Shown: positions 1 to 11,629 of the stretch, piece by piece
Layout: each line of letters begins with the position of its first letter
Numbering within the stretch: position 1 is the first letter of the stretch
DNA from: Paralvinella palmiformis
Lineage: Eukaryota > Annelida > Polychaeta > Terebellida > Alvinellidae
DNA: 64,000 bases
Assembly (NCBI GenBank): GCA_025642065.1
Contig: JAODUP010000417.1
Coordinates: 90,001 to 154,000 of the forward strand
Direction: 5' to 3'
The notes under the pieces: model-generated
Database searches by the model: none
Told to the model about the DNA's origin: nothing
The model's input: the letters and a program-made list of their open reading frames with translations, nothing else
Position numbers and translations under genes: made by a program

Positions 1-412
1 CAGTTTGATATAGCAATATATATTGAAGCGATATCAAAACATAGACATCTTATAAATGAAAGTCTTCCGTGGTTATCCCAACATTATACATTATCATAAA
101 TCTAAGTGAATGCTGGAAATGAAAGGCGGTGGAATTGTCAAAATTACACATATACTGGGCGAAATGGTAATTAGTTCTGGTGGCTTGGCTACCTGAACTG
201 AGGCAGACGCTTATTAACCACCTGAACTAATTCTAAATATATTTAGAATTTACAATAGATAGCATAATTGCCGGAGAAACTTTGTCAGTTGCTTGATTGG
301 ATGCACAACTCCTGCCCTGTAATACATTTAGAACCTCGCTTCCGCAATATTACATTCTCCGTGAAAAATTATATTCATGAAATAAAACTGTTGATACTTC
401 TAACTTTTCCAG
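1..412. other. 5' flank or upstream intron of the GPCR gene
   Basis: AT-rich sequence with no supported coding region. Its right end is a good splice-acceptor candidate: a pyrimidine-rich run ending TTTTCCAG at 405-412, directly before the receptor reading frame. The receptor frame is closed by a TAA at 401-403, so coding cannot simply extend further left. If the acceptor is real, one or more 5' exons lie upstream, possibly outside the window. Confidence 0.4.
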
Positions 413-1477
413 GTGATATTTCCGCTATGTGTGCTGGCAAGTTGGAAGAAACACGAAGAGAATGAGGTGCTGCGAGTCACTCAAATGCCGACCACTCAGG
501 CTAAACAGATCAAGGGTAATAAAACGACACCTAGCCGATGGTTGTGGTCGATCACAATCACCCCACGTCCGGTATCCATCCTCCCGGCGAAGTCATCCGT
601 CGGCCATGACCGTTACCCGTCGGCGCCGATACACGGCCACCATTGGCCGTTCGACAAAGACAGCGTACCCCCGGGTCGCCCGGTTAGTGGCTCCTACAGC
701 ATCGAGGGCACGTTCCTGTGGGCGGTGGGACTATTCGGTACCGTGGAAAATGGTGCCGTCGTACTGACGATGCTCTGGTCGAAACGGACCGGTCGTCCGC
801 TGAACGTTCTCGTCGGCTTCGTATCCGTCGCTGATCTTTACATAACGATGGTGTACATCCCGTCTTACACGTACTTCATGCTGGAGCGGGGGATCAACAC
901 GACCGGGTTCGGTAGGCAGCTTCCCGCGGGCACAAAGTCGCAACGAAGCCCGGTTACGTTCTGCCATGTCTCACGGTGGATCTTCCTAGAGACGGCCAGC
1001 GTGGCTCTGTCCCTCCAGATGCTGATAGCTCTATATCTCTTGGTGTTTACGCGCTCTCGCAAGATGGCGGCGCGGGTCTTCTCGTCGCGTAACGTCTTCC
1101 TGCTAATCGTCTCTTCTTGGCTCATTAACGGTGTCATCTACTTCCTTCCTGGCGAGTTAGGTGGCGCCACGTTAGATCTCTACCCGGAAATGTTCACATG
1201 CGATGTTGGAGACCCCGCGGACAAATCATTTCTCGTCGCCTCTGCCCCGTCGGCTGCTATGTCCGCTGTCAGAGTCGTCTATCGCGAGGTTGTACTCTCG
1301 TTGCACCTTATCCAGCTGTCAGTGATATGTGCCAGTTTCGCCAAGGTTCATGACGCCATCAGGACAGGTCGTACCATCTCATTAAGTCGCCAGGAACAGG
1401 ACCACGATAAGCCAGCCACCTATCTCAGGGCAACCAAAGCCACCTCTGCCATATTTATATTATTAGCCTTCTTCTGG
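413..1477 (+). CDS. Class A (rhodopsin-like) GPCR, exon carrying N-terminus to TM6
   Basis: This exon encodes the extracellular N-terminus and TM1 to most of TM6 of a seven-transmembrane receptor, expected in the plasma membrane and coupled to heterotrimeric G proteins. The ligand is unknown. The frame is open from 413, directly after a candidate acceptor. The first in-frame ATG is at 485, and I number residues from it; with the second exon the protein is 427 residues. Seen: TM1 about 76-98 with N89, TM2 about 105-128 with D117 in SVADL, C160 at the start of TM3, TM4 about 204-222 with W212, C239 in the second extracellular loop, TM5 about 263-288, and TM6 from about 316 ending at W331. Sequons lie at N12 (NKT) and N138 (NTT). 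The cytoplasmic end of TM3 reads IALYLLVF, so DRY is absent. The exon is much richer in GC than its surroundings and ends at a GTACGT donor in phase 0. Confidence 0.85.
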
Positions 1478-2839
1478 GTACGTACTATTATACTGAAGGA
1501 AAATAAGAAGCATATAATATATTTGTTGGGTATTAGTGTATTTGCCTTTGATAGGTTCTATTTATTTATTGCGACTTGTGTCATTCCCAGACTAACCTAT
1601 TTTAAAAGGTAGTGAGTGACTCATTTACATTCATTCCTGTCTATACATTTTAAAGGACGATGGTTAATATATATACATTTTGTTTGAACTTGTCAGAATA
1701 TGGCTAATTACTTTTGAGGATATGCAATAAAAGAAATCGTCATTTCTATTTCCATGAGTAGACATTGTATATTCAATTGGCGTACATTTCCTATTTGACC
1801 TATATTTCTTTCCATTATTAAAGCTATTTGTTTACTTTCATAGCTTAATTTGCTCTTGCAAATTATGGAGTGGAGTGGACATCATACACGATGTTGGTCT
1901 AATTTTTATAATTAAATTACACAGCAAGTTTTATCTAAAATGCTAGATATCCCGTGGTTCTCTGTTGTACTGACAACCTGCATCATGATAAGCAATCGTG
2001 GAGTTTTAGTGAAACATCTTTCTTGCAATAACCATTTAAAAGGTTGTAAAGTGAGAATTCTTAATTGCATGTAGCTCTATGTTGATATATATTGAAAGAT
2101 AAATATAATTGGCCATTAAAATGAAATCGTTATATTCATCAATGCAAGCATTTCTTGTATAGACTGGTAGGTTTGTATTACTGAGAGAGATAACCCAAAA
2201 TCCCCAAATATTTCCTGACGGGCTGACTTTTGTCAATGGAAAATTGGCTTTTAAATTCATTTTCACCTAACAACTATACTAAATTCAGGCATTGAAACAT
2301 TATCGTAGGAACCTGTCCCGATCAGGATTAAAGGGTAATATGCAGTAAATGCGTTTGGGAGATATTGCTGGTTAGATTGACTGATTAACTGATGATCGAG
2401 TACTAAGCTCATATACACGGAATGTCTCGGTCATTCATATTACTGATATATGCTACTACTTGTATACTGTGATCATAGAATAAGCTTGCATTTCAGGTAT
2501 TTAGTTGACAGTGGAGCCGCTTTATTATCCTCGTTTAGAACTCAAAAATAGCTGATTGCTGGTTCTAAATGACGCCGAACCTCCATTATTTCCATCTTAA
2601 TGCGTACAAGAATGTTATTCATCTTTTGCTTAGCGCGCCGCTGTGGATGACGGCTGGTTATTAAACTGGGAAAACAAATGTTATGCATTGGATAATATAA
2701 TGCTGAAATTCTTTCTCATTTTGGAATGGACACCATTGTGAGGATGATTTATAGAACACCTAAACCGAGACGTGCCTGGTTTATGTAGACAGTTACATAT
2801 AAGGGAAACCTTTGCCCGCCGGTCAGTGGTGAATGATCT

Positions 2840-3155
2840 CAAGTGGCATAGCGGTTAAGCACACGGCATTTGGTGCCAAGGTTTACAGGTTCGATTCCAG
2901 CAAAAGATCGAAACATTTCAATTTCTCGGTTCACAACATCGTCGGGGGTGTTTAGGACCCCATGATGATGTAATGCACTCTGCCAGTGACCACCTTCAGG
3001 GTATTATGGCTCCTTCTTTCCGTACTGCTACCCTGTGAGTGGTGGGGGAGGAATTAGTCTCAACCACTCCAATATATGGGCAGTGCTGATTAAGCGACAG
3101 CTTGAGGATTCTGCCCGAAACACAAGCAAGTCAATCAGTGCCTGGGGTAGATGCG
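2840..3155 (+). mobile_element. tRNA-derived SINE inside the GPCR intron
   Basis: A box-A match TGGCATAGCGG lies at 2844-2854 and a box-B match GGTTCGATTCC at 2888-2898. The 44-base spacing is typical of RNA polymerase III internal promoters of tRNA genes and SINEs. The sequence does not fold as a full tRNA, and it runs on into an unrelated body of about 250 bp ending at an (AT)n tract from 3157, so a SINE is the better reading. I did not find a second full copy in the window. Confidence 0.7.
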
Positions 3156-3156
3156 G

Positions 3157-3227
<71 letters not shown>

Positions 3228-3265
3228 TATATATATATATATATATATATATTATACAATATATC
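3157..3265. repeat. (AT)n microsatellite
   Basis: Nearly pure alternating AT with a few phase slips, directly 3' of the intronic SINE. Open frames here (Ile-Tyr polymers) are artefacts. Confidence 0.97.
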
Positions 3266-3478
3266 GAAGCTTAAATATACGACTAATAAATTAAGGGTTA
3301 TAATGAGGAAACACAAATCTGATGAGTAATTTATACATTAAGTACTGAAGTATACTACTGAGGTCATAATGGACAGAATTATGAATGTTGAACTATGGAA
3401 AGCTAAGTTATTAGTAAAAAAACACCATATAATAAATATTATACAGTATATAAGAGAAAATGACAGAATATAGACAAC

Positions 3479-3484
<6 letters not shown>

Positions 3485-3562
<78 letters not shown>

Positions 3563-3634
3563 AGAGAGAGAGAGAGAGAGTGGGTGTGGTTGTGTGTGTT
3601 GTGTGTGTGCGTATGTATGTGTATGTGTATGTGT
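3485..3634. repeat. Compound (AT)n-(AG)n-(TG)n microsatellite
   Basis: AT alternation to about 3560, then a short AG run, then a degenerate TG-rich stretch. It lies in the GPCR intron. Confidence 0.95.
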
Positions 3635-3815
3635 GAAAGAGAATTAAAGAGAATGAGAAAAATGGATGATGGTGATGATGATGTCGAGGAGAGAAGGGTG
3701 GAGAAAGTGGAGTATTATAACATAGAAGTATATTGATAAGCCACTTTCAGTTAGTGATCTTCTTCTTAACATTGTTGAAAAGCTTCTAAGCTTTTCCGTT
3801 TCTCCTTTCTCACAG

Positions 3816-4106
3816 ATCCCCAACTATCTCCTCAGTCTTCTGGATCCTTGGTACCAAGTCCTGCCTCACGATGTCCACCGCGCCACTTTCGATCTGCTGT
3901 TAACAAAATCCGCAGTCAATCCGCTGATCTACATCTACGGGCTCCGTTCACTACGTCACGAGGTGAAGTTGTTCTGCATGTGTAGGTGTCGCTCAGACCG
4001 GGGCACGGCCAACATGTTCAGGCCATCGTCGACTTCCGGTTGGTCGAACGACGACCAGCAACAAACCAGGATAGTGAAGGAAAGGATGGCAACGGTGGTT
4101 AAATGA
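3816..4106 (+). CDS. Class A GPCR, last exon (end of TM6, TM7, C-terminal tail)
   Basis: This exon completes the receptor begun at 413. It follows a CACAG acceptor in phase 0 and ends at TGA 4104-4106, giving residues 332-427. It opens with IPNYLLSLL, which restores the TM6 W-x-P motif (W331, P333). TM7 follows with the hallmark NPLIY at 366-370 and then a short helix-8-like segment. Three cysteines, C385, C387 and C389, are candidate palmitoylation sites. The tail of about 38 residues is rich in Arg, Ser and Gln and has no domain I recognise. The exon is GC-rich like its partner. The last coding bases belong to a 55-bp repeat that continues past the stop, so the C-terminus may have been reshaped recently. 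No specific subfamily can be named without a search. Confidence 0.88.
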   Translation: MPNYLLSLLDPWYQVLPHDVHRATFDLLLTKSAVNPLIYIYGLRSLRHEVKLFCMCRCRSDRGTANMFRPSSTSGWSNDDQQQTRIVKERMATVVK

Positions 4107-4200
4107 CGGCCAGTAAAACTCCGGGACAGTGAAGTGGTATATTGTAGGCTGGTCCAACATAGACCAGAAACATATCAGGATAGTGAATGATTTATGAAAC
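4041..4200 (+). repeat. Three degenerate ~55-bp tandem copies across the GPCR stop codon
   Basis: GACCAG or GGCCAG anchors occur at 4053, 4108 and 4162. After each comes a related phrase ending in (A/C)AGTGAA. The outer pair is also preceded by TGGTCGAAC (4041) and TGGTCCAAC (4150). The first copy codes for the receptor tail; the second starts just after the TGA, and both later copies lie in the 3' untranslated region. Confidence 0.7.
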
Positions 4201-4430
4201 TGAGTTAGTATCCGTCTATGTAGTTAGGTGGCATGTTTGGTTGATGAGTGAGTGAGTAAGTTCACGAGTGAGGAAATGACTTTGTTTTGTAAAGTCTCAA
4301 CGTTGATGCGAACAAGAACATACATTTAATGAACTAATCGTTTGGAAAATGGGATGCTAATTGCTGATAAGTTCGCTGCAAGAAACAGAACCGGTTGAAA
4401 ATGTACAAAGATAGAATAAACTTTGTTGAA
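4107..4430 (+). other. Probable GPCR 3' untranslated region
   Basis: It follows the receptor stop. The first clear AATAAA downstream is at 4415-4420, a candidate polyadenylation signal about 310 bp after the stop. No other coding potential is seen. Confidence 0.4.
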
Positions 4431-4511
4431 AATAATAGATATTTACATCTATTGATGCCGATATTTGTATGACAATTATACAAATTATGATTACAGAGTT
4501 GTTGCGAGGTA

Positions 4512-4577
4512 TACTACTACTAATACTGCTACTGTTACTACTACTACTATACTCACTACTACTACTACTATAACAAT

Positions 4578-4612
<35 letters not shown>

Positions 4613-4630
4613 ACTAATAATAATAATAAC
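4512..4630. repeat. (ACT)n/(TAA)n trinucleotide microsatellite
   Basis: Degenerate ACT repeats grade into TAATAA. The Ser-rich reverse-strand frame over it is low complexity. Confidence 0.93.
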
Positions 4631-4639
4631 AACTTTAAT

Positions 4640-5339
4640 AATAATACATTTAATAAACATATTATTGTTACTCAGAACATTAATAATCAAAATAATGATT
4701 ATGTTAGCGACACAGTGATCGCATTTATTTTTGTAATCGTGCGAAGGATATGTTTTCAAAACAATTTATTAGATAAGATTTTCAGTAGAACATAAATATG
4801 ATAAAGAATTTCCTAAACAAATACCGTGTTGTAAATAAAATCCTCCATGAATCGTTGAAATTAGGAACAATCGTGCCAATGGAATGAGCGGTAAATCATC
4901 AGTGATAATCCATTATATTTACATGAAGGAGGTATTTTAAATATCCCGTAGCGAAATATTCAAAACTCTTAAACAGAACTGATATTCCACAACCGAGTTC
5001 AAGATTGCTTGATTAACAGCTGAATCTTGAAGTTATGAAATATATGTTTGACTCAGCTTAAGAGTTACTGAACATGTTTTACATCATTGTTAATTAAAGC
5101 GTACAAAAACCAGGTATTGGTATTTTTATATTACCATTAAGCGTGATCAGTAGGAATTCAGTGATATTTTCAGATATTTACTTTACTAGAGACGAATCAT
5201 CAAATAATGGGAAAGCGGTTATTGATTGAACACAGCTGTATTTTCGTTATTCCGGTTATTTGGACCATTCATTCTATGCCGTTTGCAGCATTAGAGAAAG
5301 GTTGTAATGGGAAATTATTATTTGTGTTGGAAGAATGAA

Positions 5340-5415
<76 letters not shown>

Positions 5416-6660
5416 TATTATTCTTCAAAGTAAACAATTTAAATATATTTTATTATAAAGAATTAACCACCAACCATTTTTGTATTGATTGAAAAACATT
5501 GTACTCTACTGAATTTGTTTCATGGCGATTTATTTATCCCGTGGAATGGAACAACCGAAATAGTCAAGCATCTTCGAGCTTGTAAGGTATTAACTCGCCT
5601 GTAACATTCCCACATTTATCAATAGAAGTAGCCTACTTATGGGACCATAGACAATTTCAAGAATAGATAAGGAATTGGTTAATGCTTTAGAGTAAGGCAA
5701 CTAAACTAATTTTCAGTAATGACATTCATAAGAAGAATATCGATGATTATAACATTTATTGTTCTAATAAGCATTACGTGTTTATAAAATACGGTAACAT
5801 ATTATTGTCAAATACCAAGTCATGCATTCGTAACCTTATAATAATGACATTTCTAAAGCAAAATTCAAGGCATTAATTGTATGATATATATTACACAAGT
5901 TATTAAAAGAGACTTCCAACATTTATCACCTTAGTCAATACCGCAATTGCTAGTCCGAAGCATTTGCGATTCCCAACATACCGAAGACCCCCATTAAAAA
6001 AACTAAAATAATAATAGTCCGTATAACCAAATTAACAATTGGCATTAAACAAGGTATCATTCGTATATGCTGGTTGAATAAACAACATATTTTGTGAATT
6101 GGAACGATCAATTTACATATAGCCGTAACGGTTTTGTAACTTATAATTACTTATCAATAGCTAATTTTGAATTAATAAATAATTTACTGTCTAATATATA
6201 CTTCGCAACGGTAATGCTAAGATATATGAATATTGATTATTTCCTAATATTAATTCAATGTTTTACTATTAATACAAAGCTTTAAATTGGTGTTTACATT
6301 CTTAAACACCTGTTTTCTAGGTTTATTTCATTAGTGTCAATGTTCTGTGTTTTCAGAAACACGGACATTAGATTCAATGAAACCGATTGTCAACATCTGG
6401 ATTAATTATGGGACATTGTTCTGACTAAGTTTCAATGCTAGAAGAGAAACATTTTATTCTACAGTTTTATTTTAATTAAATTAAATAAAAACACGGCACG
6501 AGTCCTAGGAATTGAAGTATCTGTGTTTTATAAGGGTACAGAAATGCTGCTGGATGCTGAGAAAGTGAAGTAGATATGAATCATTCGTATATTTTTAAAT
6601 GCTTCCAAACAACTAGTAGTTCATTAAGTTATTTCAAGGTATTTTGCCTATATGAAAAAT
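4640..6660. other. Gene-free AT-rich stretch
   Basis: No supported coding region. It holds one (AT)n block at 5341-5414. Short open frames here (for example 6094-6285) are AT-driven and show no domain features. Confidence 0.5.
5341..5414. repeat. (AT)n microsatellite
   Basis: Alternating AT with one phase slip. Confidence 0.97.
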
Positions 6661-6671
6661 ACAAAAAGTTG

Positions 6672-6689
6672 TATTATTGTTATTATTAA

Positions 6690-6736
<47 letters not shown>

Positions 6737-6866
6737 GTAGTAGTAGTAGTAGTAGTAGAAGTAGTAGTAGTAGTAACAGTAGTAGTAGTAGAAGTAGTAG
6801 TATTATCAGTAGTACTGATAAGAGTTGGAGAAGTAGTAGCAATACTAACAGTAGTAGAAGCAATAG
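6672..6866. repeat. (TTA)n-(TAG)n compound microsatellite
   Basis: A pure TTA array switches abruptly to a TAG/GTA array near 6736. Overlapping Leu/Ile/Ser homopolymer frames on both strands are artefacts of the triplet period. Confidence 0.97.
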
Positions 6867-7117
6867 GTTTTTAATTATTGCTGTAGTAGTGTTAGCAACA
6901 TTGCAGGAAAAGCAATAGCTTTAGGATAAACAGGTGTAATATGAATGATACTTGTACTAGTCATCTCTGTAATAATACAATAACATTATTTCAGCATTGT
7001 CTGTAATCATAACAGGTCTCATTTTCTATGGCTTAGAAATGGCAAAGCTTAATATCACTAATTAATGGAAGAATAATCAATTAACTTCATCATCATATAT
7101 AGTGCAGACTAATGGAA

Positions 7118-7119
<2 letters not shown>

Positions 7120-7203
<84 letters not shown>

Positions 7204-7214
7204 TATATATATAT
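7120..7214. repeat. (AT)n microsatellite
   Basis: Nearly 100 bp of AT alternation running straight into the purine tract that follows. Confidence 0.97.
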
Positions 7215-7220
7215 ACAGAG

Positions 7221-7251
<31 letters not shown>

Positions 7252-7341
7252 AAGATAGAGCGAGAGAGAGATATATAGATCGAGAGAGATCGAGAGAGCA
7301 GAGAGAGAGAGATAGAGAGAGAGCGAGAGAGATAGAGAGAG

Positions 7342-7409
<68 letters not shown>

Positions 7410-7410
7410 T

Positions 7411-7471
<61 letters not shown>

Positions 7472-7473
7472 AG

Positions 7474-7524
<51 letters not shown>
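7215..7524. repeat. Long (GA)n homopurine tract
   Basis: About 310 bp of GA repeats broken only by occasional GAT, GCG and GATCGA interruptions; the last ~80 bp are almost pure. It is adjacent to a long AT array. Confidence 0.97.
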
Positions 7525-7527
<3 letters not shown>

Positions 7528-10030
7528 ATTAAGAAGAGTATTCCTTTGCTTTAATACTATTACACACTCATATTAGATGGAAGTAAACTTAAAATATTTG
7601 AGTCAAGCTAAACTAAAATGCAATATTTGGAATTAATATTAAGTTTGGGTCTGATTAAATTATAATTTGCTTAAAATGTGTGAAATCTAGCCATTCCCTC
7701 TTGTTTGTATTTCACGAAATGATATAAAACAAAATATATTTTACTGAGATATTTTATAGTAGTTTATCTTATGTCAGTTATCCTCTGTTTCATTAGAAAA
7801 TTAAAGTTTCATCAACCTCAATGTGGTAAATTTACGCTCAATTCAAATAGCATGTGGTCACTTATATTTCGTTGATTGCTCGGACTTGGACGATTAGAGA
7901 GCTGAGCCCTAGATATAGGATGAAAGATTGATCTATATACGAAGCCTTACTAGATAATGATAATATCATGCTAATAATACAATTTTTGGTTTTTTCTGTT
8001 GTCATCGTTGGTGCTGCTGCTGGACGGTGGTACTAGTTTCGCCTGTATTCCATTATTCTTATTAATATCATAAAAAGGCTTATTACAAATATATAAATTA
8101 ATACTGAAAATAATAATAATAATACTAATAACAATAATAATAAATATAGGAGATGAGATAAACTGAAATAAAAAAGGTTTGTTCTTACCTTATTCTTGAA
8201 GATCAGTGGAATATTATACTCCTCTTCCCCCTACATCGTATTCCGAATAGAGGAAGTTCAACCGGTGATATTTTGTACTGTTTACGAGTATTCCGTTAGC
8301 TATTTTCTAAGATATGTGTAGACGTGTCATCAGTGCACTTGACAGATCATACTTTAGGGCATTGTCGGAATTTGTTCGTGATATTACCAAGACATGTGTC
8401 TCTTGTGAAATACCGTCCAATATAACCAATATTACAAATTTGGTAAAACCAGGTTTTTGATATTGTATTCATTTGCCAATCAATGTCCACACAGGCAATA
8501 TAATGTACTGTTTATTTCCCACTGACTTGGTTGCGCTGAGAGGAATCTCACCTCCCGGAATATCTGCATTTCCGCAGATAGCATCACAACATATTTTGGT
8601 TTAAAGAGTTATAGCTTTTCCTGATTCAATATAAGCATATCTACACTGGACAAATGACTACAACGAACTAAACAATTTCCTACTTTCTGTGAGATGTCTA
8701 ACCATGTTTCTTTTAGAATCATTGCCAAATACACTTTGGTATCGTGTACATAGCAAAGACGTGGAAAAGCATGTTGTGTGATATTCCACCATTCGATTTT
8801 GAATACAAACAGTACTCACGTGGTCCCAATTCAGGCGTTTGTGCTGTTCCAAAATTAGGTTTCTTGCGTCACAAAGTGCTGAATTCTACAGTACCACAAT
8901 GTGGTCTGTCACTCAAGTAGGAATAGATCCAGGAGAAGAGAATACTTAGGAAGCCTTTATGAATTGTTTTATCAATGGCATCAAGACCAACACACAAGTC
9001 AACCAAGCCTATTCCTGCCGTCCACTTATTGTCTTTTACTTCTGTATTATCATGATTGAACTTCAGCCGTTAGTGTAGTCAGTAGTGTGACCGTTATGTT
9101 AAGCGGACTTAAGATCAAGATGTAATCTGTGAGTGTTCAATCGCAGAATAAGGACTTTTGGTAAGAACAGCAAGAGAGATATTCAGTTAGTTTTGTCTAA
9201 TTATTCATTAGTCAGATTTGGTCAAATATTGGCCTTTGAAATAAAGTTGAGACTGGGACCCTGCTAATGACGTATTTATACTTGTAGTTTTCAGCAGAAG
9301 TATATATTATATCCTGTGATTCATGACAGTACTGATGAGCATATGCAAATTGATGTCTGCGATATATTAGTGTTAATGTATGCTTAAGTGGCAATACAGG
9401 GTCTGCCAGTTGGTTTGAATATACGTCAAGATGCATCATAATTCTTCATTCCAGTTATATTGTCGCCACTGTAATTCCTTATTGCGTTGCAGGCATTCTA
9501 TGAATGATCTATGAACAGCTAATTATACATTGTTTAGAGCAGATCACGCTAAGGTTGGTCTTGAGTCTGAATATTAAGGAATTTCAGTATTATATTAAAT
9601 TACAATTTAGCTAAAATCGTCATGACACAAATATTGAAATATTATAAATCAATAGCTTGTATTAGCGTTTAAAAAAAGCGGTATTATTATTAGTAGTAGT
9701 AGTATTAGTATTAGTATTATTATTGGTTTAGGGATAATTTACACAAGTGGCCAACATTTAGAATACATCATCTACATATTTGAACCACTGAAAAACACCA
9801 ATCTTGTTATAGCACTATCTCGGCTTTAGTGAAAATGGCTCTTTTTACATATTATATCATGCAGTCATAAGAAGCTAATAACACTCGATCCTGCTATTAT
9901 TATAGTTATTAAAAATATTAGTATTTTATTATTGGTATTAGTATTATTATTAGCAACTTGATAGCAAGTATTTCTGCCGGTTCAGGTGTCAGTCATGGTA
10001 TACTTTGTGCTGTTTCATGTCCATATGAAA
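7525..10030. other. Gene-free stretch
   Basis: No supported gene. Small TTA/TAG arrays occur near 9683-9725 and 9895-9955. Open frames at 8658-8852 and 9212-9439 on the reverse strand lack any recognisable domain and have no coding-like composition. Confidence 0.45.
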
Positions 10031-10033
10031 ATC

Positions 10034-10300
10034 TACTGACTGACTGACTGACTGACTGACTACTGACTGACTGACTCACTCACTCAACCATGCACCCACC
10101 TAACTATCCACTCACTCAATTACTCACTCGCTCGCTCACTCAGGGACGCACGCTTGCTCACTGCTCACTCGAATATTTGTTCGTTCATTAGCAAGCTTGC
10201 TTCCTATAATTTCTCACTCACTCACTCATCCACCCACTCACTCATTATCTCACCCTTTGAATCTCTCAGCAACTAACTCACTCAGCAACTCACTCAACAT
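10034..10300. repeat. Degenerate (GACT)n/(CACT)n tetranucleotide array
   Basis: A clean GACT run at 10034-10075 decays into scattered CACTCACT phrases to about 10300. The unit is the complement type of the GTGA arrays at 29.3 and 55.1 kb. Confidence 0.85.
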
Positions 10301-10787
10301 GTTTTGTTTTTCTTTCTGGGAGAATATTTTCTTGTTAGATGTTAAAATGAAAACATAACTATTTGTATCTGAAAGAGTGGTGAACGTTTTATATTCCATT
10401 GCTAAGTTATTTCTGAATTGAGAACTATCCAGGCATGACTTAACTGTAATAAGTGAAACATCCATCATACATTCCTATAGACGGCCAGCAGACAGTACTC
10501 ACCAACGTTGATTAACATTTAGATGTTTATTGAATTTTCGGGTTATTGATAGCTTGTACTTGTGAAGCCTACCTTGGACGATTAGTGATGTTGTCAAAGA
10601 TAAATCGTTATCCCAGTCTACAGCCGAGGTAAGGATTAGACCGGAATGACGATTGATGTACTTTGGAGGATTTACTTAGTGTTAAAGGTAATCGATCTGT
10701 TTAAACAAATTAGTTGATTGTGATCGATGGCTCCTACACTAAAATTATATTCGTGTTATTAAATGATTTAGACATATTTGAGTATAA

Positions 10788-10788
<1 letters not shown>

Positions 10789-10843
<55 letters not shown>

Positions 10844-10892
10844 TCTCACACACACACACACATATATATATATACACACACGCGCACGCACG
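10789..10892. repeat. (CA)n/(TA)n microsatellite
   Basis: Alternating CA and TA blocks directly upstream of a family-B repeat fragment. Confidence 0.96.
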
Positions 10893-10894
10893 CA

Positions 10895-10995
10895 TACATT
10901 TAGATTTATGGAGGTAGGTCTCGAAGAAAGTTTAGATATGTTGATGCTCTGTGCCTGTTGCCTCTTACTATGCACCCTAAAACGCACATTGCCCG
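10895..10995 (+). mobile_element. Dispersed repeat family B, 3'-end fragment
   Basis: It shares a segment with 12204-12290 and, reverse-complemented, with 57868-57960. Shared phrases include TTTAGATATGTTGATGCT, GTGCCTGTTGCCTCTT and CACCCTAAAACGCAC (or a variant). No coding capacity is seen. Only the 3' part of the ~400-bp unit is present. Confidence 0.7.
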
Positions 10996-11344
10996 TGCCA
11001 GACATCTTATCTATTTCCATCCAGATTCCTTATTACACCAATGTAAGTTATGTCGTTGTTGCAACATGTTTGAGTTTATTAGCTTTGTTATGTATAATGT
11101 AGAATCTATATTGTTGTCCTCTTATGTGGTCTGGCGAAACGACCTATTAATTCATACAATGCTGCTTGATGAATTTATACTCCTGGAGTCGTTTGTTACT
11201 CCGGCAGGCATCTCCATGGGTATTAAGCTGCGGACAGAGTTTTTCCCATATTATGAGTAATTAGATTACACTGATATAGGAAATTTGTTAAATGTATAGC
11301 TATTATAATCCCGACGTGTCATTCGCAGTATCGGAGATCTGCCT

Positions 11345-11545
11345 GAAATCCGCTGTTCTCGACCATGGGTCAAATAGATCAAGTGGATAGGCGCTTTAAT
11401 TTAGATCCCACCACACCTAACTGCATATACTTAGGTACGCTAAATTAAGCGTGAATGAACGTTCCCTTAGTGATGAACGGAAACGTATGAGCGTCAGCTG
11501 TTAGGTTCGAGTAAATCGTAGTATTTACTCAGGTTTGAGACGATA
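11345..11545 (-). mobile_element. Dispersed repeat family C
   Basis: Reverse-complemented, it matches 49460-49650 and 53300-53425. Shared phrases are CTAACAGCT, CATACGTTTC(C/T)GTTCATCACT and CGC(T/C)TAATTTA. It has no open reading frame, and I cannot assign it to a named family. Confidence 0.65.
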
Positions 11546-11629
11546 TTTCGTTTTAGTCCAGTAATAATCCATTGTGCAGTATTGCTACTTTGTTTTTATT
11601 TTATTTTAATCGCTTTAGTGAGTCCATAC

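Larger units (their letters stand above)
1478..3815 (+). other. GPCR intron (phase 0, GT-AG)
   Basis: The donor is GTACGT at 1478 and the acceptor is a pyrimidine-rich run ending CACAG at 3811-3815. Removing it joins TM6 exactly between the conserved Trp and the Ile-Pro that follows, restoring a W-x-P motif, which is strong internal support for the junction. Reading through would instead give a stop at 1610-1612. The intron holds a tRNA-type SINE (about 2840-3150) and two AT-rich microsatellite blocks. Confidence 0.85.
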
